Made by a program: the position numbers and the translations under genes. A model generated the notes under the pieces. That model saw only the letters and a program-made list of their open reading frames with translations, was not told where the DNA came from and did not search any database. A stretch of 5,718 nucleotides of DNA. Source: Treponema sp. (GTDB taxonomy: Bacteria > Spirochaetota > Spirochaetia > Treponematales > Treponemataceae). The stretch covers positions 1-5,718 of the forward strand of contig JAEEKM010000322.1 of the NCBI GenBank assembly GCA_016282455.1, written 5' to 3'. Below are positions 1 to 5,718 of the stretch, one piece after another. How positions within the stretch are numbered: position 1 is the stretch's first letter; each line of letters begins with the position of its first letter.

Positions 1-2627
1 ACAGAATTGAAATACCCACCCTCTGTTACTTAAAGGGAGTGAATGAAATTGGTTCCTGCCGCCTCTGCATGGTTGAAGTAGAAGGGCTTGATCATCTTAT
101 TGCCGCCTGTAAAACTCATGTGAGGGAAGGTGACTCAATCATCACTGAGTCAGAAAAACTTACTTCCTACAGAAAGGAAATGCTTAAGCTTATTCTTTCA
201 AACCACGTGGTAGACTGCATGAACTGTCCTGAAAACGGAGTCTGCCGCCTTCAGTATCTGTGCAATAAATATGATGTCCGTGAGTCTGAGTACCGGGGTT
301 CCCGTACAAAACTTGCAAATAAATTTCCAGTTCAGGATTCCAATCCCTACATCACCTATGACCCTGGAAAATGCATTCACTGCCAGAGATGTATAAGTGT
401 GTGTAACCGGGTAACTGGGAATAAAACTTTACAAAGCGGAAGAAGCGGTGTCTTTCATCTGGTAGACGCTCCCTTCGGTCCCAATTGGAAAGAGACTTCC
501 TGTGAGTCCTGCGGAAACTGTGCCTATGCCTGTCCCACCGGTGCCCTCACAATGAAACGCCAGCAGAATTACCGTCAGTGGGAAGTTAAAAAAGTTCTTA
601 CTACCTGTCCCCACTGTGCTACCGGCTGTCAGTTCTATCTGGTTGTAAAAGATAACCGCATTGTAAATGTAGAACCTGCCGATGGTCCTTCCAATCACGG
701 GCTTTTGTGCGTAAAGGGAAAGTCCGGCAGTTTTGATTTTGTTCATTCTGCCGACAGACTTAAAAATCCTCTGATTAAAAATAAAACAACAGGTGAGTTT
801 GAAGAAGTGTCCTGGGAAAAAGCAATCGCTTACACTGCAGAACGCTTTATGGAACTTAAGAAAAAATACGGAGGAGATTCTCTTGCGGGTTTTGCCTGTT
901 CCCGTTCTGCAAATGAAGATATTTATATGGTGCAGAAAATGGTGCGTACCTGTTTTGGAACAAACAACACCGATAACTGTGCCAGAGTCTGTCACTCTGC
1001 AACTGTAGCCGGTCTTGCAAAAACTTTAGGCAGCGGTGCAATGACAAATCCCATCTACGATATTACCCATGACGTGGACTGCATTCTGCTTGTCGGTTCA
1101 AACCCCGAAGAAGCACATCCTGTAGTGGGAATGCAAATTCGTCAGGCAGTGGAAAAGGGCACAAGACTTATTGTCGTTGACCCAAGAGACATTGGTCTTG
1201 CTTCCAAAGCAGACATTCACTTGAAACTCAGGCCCGGAACAAACGTTGCTTTTGCAAACGGCATGATGCATGTGATGATAAAAGAAAATCTTGTTGATGA
1301 AAAATACATCAGCGAGTTTACGGAAGGTTATGAAGAAATAAAAAAACTTGTGGAAGAATATACTCCCGAAAAAGTCGGAGAAATCTGCCACATAGATCCC
1401 CTCATGCTTTGTGAAGCGGCAAGAATGTATGCTTCTGCAAAGAAAGCGCCCATCATCTACTGCCTTGGTGTAACAGAACATTCTTCTGGAACAGAAGGAG
1501 TAATGAGCATGTCAAACATGGCCCTGCTCTGCGGAAAACTCGGCAAAAGCGGCTGTGGTGTAAATCCACTTCGCGGACAGAACAACGTACAGGGAGCCTG
1601 TGACATGGGTGCCCAGCCGACAGATTATCCAGGTTACCAGAAAGTGGATAACGAAGAAGTCCGCGCTAAGTTTGAAAAAGCCTGGGGAGTTCCCTTAAGT
1701 GCAAAACCAGGTCTAAAGGCAACAGAAGTTTTTCCTGCCGCAATTAAAGGTGACATTAAAGGTCTTTACATTTGCGGAGAAGATCCCGTTGTGTCAGACC
1801 CGGACACAAGTCATATCATTAAAGCGCTTGAAAGTCTTGACTTCCTTGTGGTTCAGGATCTGTTCATGACAAAAACTGCCGCCTATGCAGACGTTATTCT
1901 TCCTGCCATAAGCTACACGGAAAAAGAAGGAACGTTTACAAATACAGAACGCCGCATTCAGCGCATAAGAAAAGCCGTTACCCTCGAAGGCAATATGAGA
2001 CCCGACACAGACATTCTCATTGACCTGATGAATGCAATGGGGTACAGACAGCCTTATCTTACTCCGTCAGAAATAATGGACGAAGTTGCATCCCTTACTC
2101 CAAGTATGGGGGGTGTTTCTTACAAGCGCCTCGATTCTGGAGAAAGCCTTCAGTGGCCCTGCAAGGATAATAGTCATCCCGGAACACCAATCATGCATGT
2201 GGGTAAACCTGTCCGCGGAAAAGCACTTCTTTACCCTGCAAAATACAAAGCGGCACAGGAACTTCCTGACAAGGAATACCCCTTCTTCCTTACAACAGGC
2301 CGCATTCTTTACCAGTACAATGCCGCTGCAATGACAAGCCGCGCTCCGGGTTTGAATGAAATTGCAGGAGAAGGATTTATTGAAGTGAACTTTAGGGATG
2401 CAGAAAAACTTGGTTTTGCAAACGGAGAAAAAATCAGGGTTACAAGCAGACGCGGTTCAATTACTGCAACTGCCCGTGTTGGAAGAAAAGTTTCTGAAGG
2501 AGAAACCTGGATGCCCTTCCACTTCCCGGATTCACCTGCAAACGTTTTAACAAATGCTGCCCTTGATGATTTTGCCCGCATTCCAGAGTTTAAGGTATGT
2601 GCAGTCCGCATGGAGAAAATTCAGTAA
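1..2627 (+). CDS. fdhA: Formate dehydrogenase alpha (catalytic) subunit, cysteine type, NuoG-like N-terminus; 5' partial
   Basis: Catalyses reversible formate/CO2 interconversion at a Mo- or W-bis-pterin centre; probably cytoplasmic, as no signal is visible, though the extreme N-terminus is missing. Reading from the first whole codon (base 3), 874 residues are visible. [2Fe-2S] ligands are Cys8, 19, 22 and 36. A His/Cys [4Fe-4S] motif has His68, Cys72, 75 and 81. A two-cluster ferredoxin module has CIHCQRCISVC at 124-134 and CESCGNCAYAC at 167-177. The pterin-domain cluster is Cys202, 205, 209 and 236. The active-site motif is ARVCHSATVAGL, with Cys330 and His331. The conserved LPAISYTEKEGTFTN lies near 633, and the C-terminal dinucleotide-binding domain spans about 755-874. 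The in-frame GTG at 39 is not the start, because family sequence IPTLCYLKG, including a cluster ligand, is encoded upstream. About 25-30 residues are probably missing, giving roughly 900 in total. Family alphas often pair with NuoE/NuoF-like or hydrogenase subunits; none is visible. Called fdhF in some genomes. Confidence 0.95.
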   Translation, partial: RIEIPTLCYLKGVNEIGSCRLCMVEVEGLDHLIAACKTHVREGDSIITESEKLTSYRKEMLKLILSNHVVDCMNCPENGVCRLQYLCNKYDVRESEYRGSRTKLANKFPVQDSNPYITYDPGKCIHCQRCISVCNRVTGNKTLQSGRSGVFHLVDAPFGPNWKETSCESCGNCAYACPTGALTMKRQQNYRQWEVKKVLTTCPHCATGCQFYLVVKDNRIVNVEPADGPSNHGLLCVKGKSGSFDFVHSADRLKNPLIKNKTTGEFEEVSWEKAIAYTAERFMELKKKYGGDSLAGFACSRSANEDIYMVQKMVRTCFGTNNTDNCARVCHSATVAGLAKTLGSGAMTNPIYDITHDVDCILLVGSNPEEAHPVVGMQIRQAVEKGTRLIVVDPRDIGLASKADIHLKLRPGTNVAFANGMMHVMIKENLVDEKYISEFTEGYEEIKKLVEEYTPEKVGEICHIDPLMLCEAARMYASAKKAPIIYCLGVTEHSSGTEGVMSMSNMALLCGKLGKSGCGVNPLRGQNNVQGACDMGAQPTDYPGYQKVDNEEVRAKFEKAWGVPLSAKPGLKATEVFPAAIKGDIKGLYICGEDPVVSDPDTSHIIKALESLDFLVVQDLFMTKTAAYADVILPAISYTEKEGTFTNTERRIQRIRKAVTLEGNMRPDTDILIDLMNAMGYRQPYLTPSEIMDEVASLTPSMGGVSYKRLDSGESLQWPCKDNSHPGTPIMHVGKPVRGKALLYPAKYKAAQELPDKEYPFFLTTGRILYQYNAAAMTSRAPGLNEIAGEGFIEVNFRDAEKLGFANGEKIRVTSRRGSITATARVGRKVSEGETWMPFHFPDSPANVLTNAALDDFARIPEFKVCAVRMEKIQ
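990..992 (+). other. Active-site metal-ligand codon of the formate dehydrogenase: Cys (TGT), not selenocysteine (TGA)
   Basis: The codon at this point encodes the Cys in the motif ARVCHSATVAGL. It aligns with the selenocysteine of E. coli formate dehydrogenase H (motif ARVUHGPSVAGL, recalled from established knowledge). The following His, which takes part in proton transfer in the family, is kept. TGT differs from the Sec codon TGA only in its third base. The enzyme can therefore be made without the SelABCD machinery or selenium. Confidence 0.93.
2612..2615 (+). promoter_or_regulatory. Ribosome binding site candidate for moeA (GGAG)
   Basis: GGAG lies inside the last codons of the formate dehydrogenase gene, 11 bases before the ATG at 2627. 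It favours that ATG over the in-frame ATG at 2597, which has only an AAGG one base before it. The MoeA family also normally begins close to the sequence MEIEEAV. Spacing is slightly long, so coupling through the overlapping TAATG may matter more than the site itself. Confidence 0.5.
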
Positions 2628-3835
2628 TGGAAATTGAAGAGGCGGTAGCGATTCTGCAAAGGACGGTAAGTCCATCTGGTAAAGTGAAAGTCTGTCCTCT
2701 TTCTTCCGCTTACGACAGGATTCTTGCAGAAGACCTTTATGCACCCCTTGATGTGCCTCCCTTTCCAAAGTCTGCAATGGACGGTTATGCCGTGCGCTCA
2801 AGTGATGTCTCTTCTGCCACAAAAGATAAGCCCGTTACACTTTCTGTTCTCGGAGAAGTTTTTGCAGGAGACGGAAACAATAATTTTTCTCTCAAAGAAA
2901 AAACTGCCCTCAGGGTAATGACTGGTTCTCCCTTACCACCCGGCTGTGATGCAGTTGTCATGCAGGAAAATACAGACTATGGAGAAAGGGAAGTAAAAGT
3001 TTTTTCTCCTGTAAAAAAAATGCAGAACTATTGTGCTCAGGGAGAAGACATAAAAAAAGATTCCCTTGTCTTAAAAAAAGGCAGCAGGCTTTCCCGGACA
3101 CAAATCGGTCTTCTTTCCAGTCTTGGTTTTGACAAAGTAAAAGTTTTTAAAGCCCTTAGCGTTTCCCTTCTTTGCACGGGAAGTGAACTTCAACTTCCGG
3201 GAGAAAAACTTGAAGAAGGAAAAATCTATTCAAGCATCGGAGAAATGCTTTCTTATTCAATTAAACAGGAGGGCTTTTCTCTTTCCAGATTAAAAGTGCT
3301 TGCAGATGAAGAAAAAATAATTTCTGAAGAAATAGAAAAATCTCTTGAAGATTCTGATTTAATAATTACAAGCGGCGGAGTCTCTGTCGGAAAAAAAGAT
3401 TTGCTTCCTTATGTGCTTGAAAAACTTGGTGCAGAAAAACTTTTTTCTCATGTGAATGTTCAGCCCGGAACTCCAACCCTTGCCAGCTTTCTTAAGGGAA
3501 AAGTGATTTTAAGTTTGTCAGGTAATCCTTTTGCTGCCCTTGCAAACTTTGACCTTTATTTTTATCCGCTTGTATCAGTTCTTATGCAGAGTGAAAGTTT
3601 TCTTCTTCCGGTAGAAAAAGCTGTCTTACAAATTCCTTATGAAAAAATAAACCTTCACCGCAGACTTGTCCGTGCCTATGCTTCAGAAGGAAAAGTTTAT
3701 CTTCCGTCAGAAAAACACGCCGCTTCTGTCCTAAGCAGCATGAGCGAATGTAACTGCTATCTTGATGTACCTTCACAAACAAAATATGCTTCTGGTGAGC
3801 TGGTAACCGTAAGGTTTATGAGGAGTCCGCGTTGA
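2627..3835 (+). CDS. moeA: Molybdopterin molybdenumtransferase MoeA (molybdenum insertase)
   Basis: MoeA inserts molybdate into adenylylated molybdopterin, releasing AMP and giving active molybdenum cofactor in the cytoplasm. The product is 402 residues, close to E. coli MoeA (411). Visible motifs in order: DVPPFPKSAMDGYAVR (42-57), MTGSPLPPGCDAVVMQE (98-114), GEDI (139-142), CTGSELQLPGE (183-193), TSGGVSVGKKD (248-258), and QPGTPTL then SLSGNPFAALANF (about 279-308). By eye, acidic and polar residues matching E. coli Asp59, Thr100, Asp142, Glu188, Asp228 and Asp259 are all kept (Asp52, Thr99, Asp141, Glu187, Asp227, Asp258), so it should be active. One departure is at 201-205 (YSSIG), where relatives usually have Asn in an I-Y-x-S/T-N motif. 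The ATG overlaps the fdhA stop by one base (TAATG). The in-frame ATG at 2597 would add ten non-conserved residues and is not preferred. The stop overlaps the next gene. Confidence 0.95.
   Translation: MEIEEAVAILQRTVSPSGKVKVCPLSSAYDRILAEDLYAPLDVPPFPKSAMDGYAVRSSDVSSATKDKPVTLSVLGEVFAGDGNNNFSLKEKTALRVMTGSPLPPGCDAVVMQENTDYGEREVKVFSPVKKMQNYCAQGEDIKKDSLVLKKGSRLSRTQIGLLSSLGFDKVKVFKALSVSLLCTGSELQLPGEKLEEGKIYSSIGEMLSYSIKQEGFSLSRLKVLADEEKIISEEIEKSLEDSDLIITSGGVSVGKKDLLPYVLEKLGAEKLFSHVNVQPGTPTLASFLKGKVILSLSGNPFAALANFDLYFYPLVSVLMQSESFLLPVEKAVLQIPYEKINLHRRLVRAYASEGKVYLPSEKHAASVLSSMSECNCYLDVPSQTKYASGELVTVRFMRSPR
3821..3825 (+). promoter_or_regulatory. Ribosome binding site (AGGAG) that fixes the TTG start of mobAB
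   Basis: AGGAG lies six bases before the TTG at 3832, inside the end of moeA. Between the in-frame stop at 3796-3798 and this TTG there is no ATG or GTG. The next ATG, at 3892, falls inside the essential nucleotide-binding motif (the Met of SSRMG). The site and the family motif therefore together point to TTG as the start. Confidence 0.8.
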
Positions 3836-4923
3836 AAGTTGAAAATCCTCCCCTTACTGTAGCCCTTCTTGCAGGCGGTAAAAGTTCCCGCATGGGAAAA
3901 GATAAAGCCTTCCTGAAGTTTAATGAAAAAACTTTTATTCAAATAATTTATGAAGAACTAAAGGATTTTGATGAAATATTACTCAGCGTAAAAAAAGAAA
4001 ACCTTGAAAAGTATGCTTTTCTTCCTGTAAAAAAAATATCTGATGAGAAAGTAGATGCAGGTCCGCTTGAAGGAATAAAGACTTCCCTTATGGAAAGTAA
4101 AAATGAACTTGTATTTATTACTGCCTGCGACATGCCCTTTATAAAAAAAGAACTTCCCCTTTCCCTGCTGGATTTTTATTCATCCGATTACGACGCTTAT
4201 GTTCCTGTGTTAAAGGGAAGAACAGAACCCCTTTGTGCAATTTACAAAAAATCAATCCTTCCTCTGGTTGAAAATCATTTACAAAAGGCTGACTATAAAC
4301 TCTCCATTCTTTTAGATGACATTAAAGTAAAATATATTCAGATGGAAAAAACTTCTCTGAGTGAAAAAATATTTTCCAACATAAACACGGAAGAAGACTA
4401 TGAAAAGTTAAATGGTCCCTGTATTTTTTCAGTTTCGGGTTTTAAGAAGAGCGGAAAAACAAGCCTTATACTTTCTTTACAAAATGAACTTTCTTTAAGA
4501 GGCTATACTTTTTCTGTAATTAAACATGACGGACACGACTGTTTTACAGATGCAGAAGGGACTGACACTTTCCGTTTTTCACAGGCGGGTGCCTTATCAA
4601 CCTGTGTTTTTTCTGACAGACGCTATGCTTTTTTTGCAAGTGAAAGTGTTACAGTGGACACTCTTATAGAAAAAACAAAAAAACTTTCCACTCTTCCTGA
4701 TTTTATTATAATCGAAGGGATGAAAAATGCTCCCTTCCCAAAAGTGGAAGTTTTACGAAAAGATGTTTCCTGCGAAAGCTGCTGTAAAAAAGAAGAACAC
4801 ATTTGTTTCGTAAGCGATTTTGCTTTTTCTTCAGAAGACAACATTCCTTCTTTTGATTTTTCTGATGTAAAAAAAATTACGGATACTATATTAAATTATT
4901 TTCATAAAGGTTTAGAAAAATGA
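3832..4923 (+). CDS. mobAB: MobA-MobB fusion: molybdenum cofactor guanylyltransferase joined to GTP-binding adaptor MobB
   Basis: A 363-residue two-domain protein. Residues 1 to about 193 are MobA, which transfers GMP from GTP to Mo-molybdopterin to form the guanine dinucleotide cofactor. Motifs are LLAGGKSSRMGKDKA (12-26), DAGPLEGI (75-82), ACDMPF (98-103), GRTEPLCAIY (129-138) and FSNINTEEDY (181-190). LAGG rather than LAAG fits the GTP-using MobA type rather than CTP-using MocA. Residues about 197-363 are MobB, a P-loop adaptor: Walker A GFKKSGKT (203-210), IKHDGHD (230-236), DTFRFSQAGA (245-254) and FIIIEGMKNAPFPKVEVLR (291-309). The linker is only a few residues. Four Cys cluster at 314, 317, 318 and 325, which I do not recall as a standard MobB motif. 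The start is TTG, overlapping the moeA stop (TTGA), and the stop overlaps the next ATG (ATGA). A MobA-MobB fusion placed after an FDH suits supply of its bis-guanine dinucleotide cofactor. Confidence 0.93.
   Translation: MKVENPPLTVALLAGGKSSRMGKDKAFLKFNEKTFIQIIYEELKDFDEILLSVKKENLEKYAFLPVKKISDEKVDAGPLEGIKTSLMESKNELVFITACDMPFIKKELPLSLLDFYSSDYDAYVPVLKGRTEPLCAIYKKSILPLVENHLQKADYKLSILLDDIKVKYIQMEKTSLSEKIFSNINTEEDYEKLNGPCIFSVSGFKKSGKTSLILSLQNELSLRGYTFSVIKHDGHDCFTDAEGTDTFRFSQAGALSTCVFSDRRYAFFASESVTVDTLIEKTKKLSTLPDFIIIEGMKNAPFPKVEVLRKDVSCESCCKKEEHICFVSDFAFSSEDNIPSFDFSDVKKITDTILNYFHKGLEK
4906..4910 (+). promoter_or_regulatory. Ribosome binding site candidate (AAAGG) for the MoeA-like gene
   Basis: AAAGG lies nine bases before the ATG at 4920, within the last codons of mobAB. 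It is a moderate match at good spacing and supports that ATG, whose protein start also fits the family. Confidence 0.55.
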
Positions 4924-5718
4924 AATGTGTTTCTACAGAAAATGCAGTTGGACATGTACTCTGCCATGACATTACCCAGATTCTTCCGGGAGTAAAAAAA
5001 GGCGTTCTCTTTAAGAAGGGACACATTGTAAAGGAAGAAGACATTCCTCTTCTTCTTTCTGTCGGAAAAGAAAACCTTTATGTCTGGGAAAAAACAGAAG
5101 GCATGCTTCACGAAGACGAGGCCGCATATATATTGAAAGATATCTGTATGGGTCAGGATAAGTCCATGTCTTTTACCGAACCACAGGAAGGAAAAATAGA
5201 AATTCTTGCAGACTGTGACGGACTTTTGAAAATCAATTCAAAAAAACTTTTTGAAATAAACAGTCTTGGTCAGATGATGATTGCAACCCGGCACACAAAC
5301 TCCGTCGTGCACAGGGGTGATAAACTTGCCGGAACAAGAATTATTCCTCTTGTAATAGAAAAAGAAAAAATGGAAAAAGCACAAAGTCTTTCCGGGAGCC
5401 AGCCTCTCTTAAGAATTCTTCCCTTTAAGAAAATGAAGGTTGCCCTTGTTACGACAGGAAGTGAAATAAAAAAAGGTCTTATAAAAGATTCCTTTGGTCC
5501 TGTGTTAAAAGAAAAACTTTCCTTTTTTGGAGCAAGTGTAATCGGTCAGGTTTTTCCTGGGGATGATTCTGAGGCAATTACAAAAGAAATCTTAAACTTT
5601 GCAAAAGAAGATGCGGATATGATTATCTGTACCGGAGGAATGAGCGTTGACCCTGACGACAAAACTCCTGCCGCAATAAAAGCAAGCGGTGCAGAAATTG
5701 TAACTTACGGAGCGCCTG
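4920..5718 (+). CDS. MoeA-like molybdopterin-binding protein (MoCF_biosynth domain); 3' partial
   Basis: The reading frame is open from the ATG at 4920 to the window edge, giving 266 visible residues. The N-terminus (VGHVLCHDITQILPGVKKG at 10-28, then FKKGHIVKEEDIPLLLSVGK at 31-50) and ATRHTNSVVHRGDKLAGTRI (122-141) match my recollection of the MoeA-like molybdopterin-binding family found beside molybdenum enzyme genes in anaerobes. The second half is the MoeA/MogA-type pterin-binding fold: VALVTTGSEI (174-183) and TGGMSVDPDDKTP (238-250). It lacks the PPFxxSAMDGYAV region of true MoeA, so it is not simply a second MoeA. Its biochemical role is, as far as I know, unproven. Binding or handing over a pterin intermediate is the inference from fold and neighbours. 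The ATG overlaps the mobAB stop (ATGA), implying coupled translation. Family members usually run to about 330-350 residues (from memory), so roughly a quarter is likely beyond the edge. Confidence 0.88.
   Translation, partial: MKCVSTENAVGHVLCHDITQILPGVKKGVLFKKGHIVKEEDIPLLLSVGKENLYVWEKTEGMLHEDEAAYILKDICMGQDKSMSFTEPQEGKIEILADCDGLLKINSKKLFEINSLGQMMIATRHTNSVVHRGDKLAGTRIIPLVIEKEKMEKAQSLSGSQPLLRILPFKKMKVALVTTGSEIKKGLIKDSFGPVLKEKLSFFGASVIGQVFPGDDSEAITKEILNFAKEDADMIICTGGMSVDPDDKTPAAIKASGAEIVTYGAP

Noticed and set aside
39..41. GTG with AAGGGA upstream as the real start of the formate dehydrogenase
   Set aside because: The frame stays open to base 1-3 and encodes IPTLCYLKG, including the first Cys of the [2Fe-2S] site, so the gene begins outside the window.
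429..995. 188-codon open frame on the - strand
   Set aside because: It lies wholly inside the conserved FDH coding region, has no recognisable motif, and is a codon-bias shadow.
2597..2626. Earlier in-frame ATG for moeA at 2597
   Set aside because: It adds ten residues with no family match and lacks a properly spaced ribosome binding site; ATG at 2627 fits the family start and forms TAATG.
2309..2822. Overlapping - strand open frames across the fdhA/moeA junction
   Set aside because: They are opposite two conserved genes and have no family resemblance or convincing ribosome binding site.
4902..5111. - strand open frame of 69 codons opposite the start of the MoeA-like gene
   Set aside because: The + strand frame here matches a known family from its ATG; the - strand product is low-complexity Phe/Lys-rich sequence.
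1..5718. Promoters, terminators, riboswitches (for example the Moco riboswitch), tRNAs, CRISPR arrays, insertion sequences
   Set aside because: No non-coding gap exists between genes, and no hairpin followed by a T-run, repeat array or transposase sequence was seen. Regulatory sequence presumably lies upstream of the window.

Overview
This window holds a compact block of genes, all on the + strand and with no intergenic space. It contains a molybdenum- or tungsten-dependent formate dehydrogenase catalytic subunit (5' end cut off by the window), followed by three genes for building, loading or handling its pterin cofactor. In order: bases 1-2627, formate dehydrogenase alpha subunit; 2627-3835, MoeA molybdenum insertase; 3832-4923, a MobA-MobB fusion that would make the guanine dinucleotide form of the cofactor; 4920-5718, a MoeA-like molybdopterin-binding protein (3' end cut off).

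Each gene overlaps the next at its stop/start codons (TAATG, TTGA, ATGA). Together with the absence of any terminator- or promoter-sized gap, this argues for one polycistronic message with translational coupling. The genes fit one job. MobA/MobB would convert Mo-molybdopterin to the bis-guanine dinucleotide cofactor that formate dehydrogenases use, MoeA would insert the metal, and the MoeA-like protein probably binds a pterin intermediate. Not present in the window are FdhD (sulfuration of the cofactor), the MoaA/MoaC/MoaD/MoaE pterin synthesis genes and a diaphorase or hydrogenase partner for the FDH. These may lie just outside.

The FDH is the long, NuoG-like form. It has a [2Fe-2S] domain, a His/Cys-ligated [4Fe-4S] cluster, a two-cluster ferredoxin module and then the molybdopterin domain with its own [4Fe-4S] cluster. 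The active-site residue is Cys, encoded by TGT at 990-992, so it is not the selenocysteine form.

Organism: an anaerobic bacterium with a moderately AT-rich, purine-rich coding strand. The Cys-type FDH, the codon habits and the tightly packed cassette recall host-associated Treponema (Spirochaetota), with acetogenic or fermentative Clostridia as the main alternative. This is an impression from protein and codon style, not a placement by comparison. The fdhA gene looks richer in G+C than the following genes.

I see no mobile element, CRISPR array, tRNA, rRNA or riboswitch, and no evidence of an entirely new system. The points most worth a second look are the cysteine active site, the MobA-MobB fusion with a cysteine cluster near its C-terminus and a TTG start, and the MoeA-like protein of unproven function placed next to a full MoeA.
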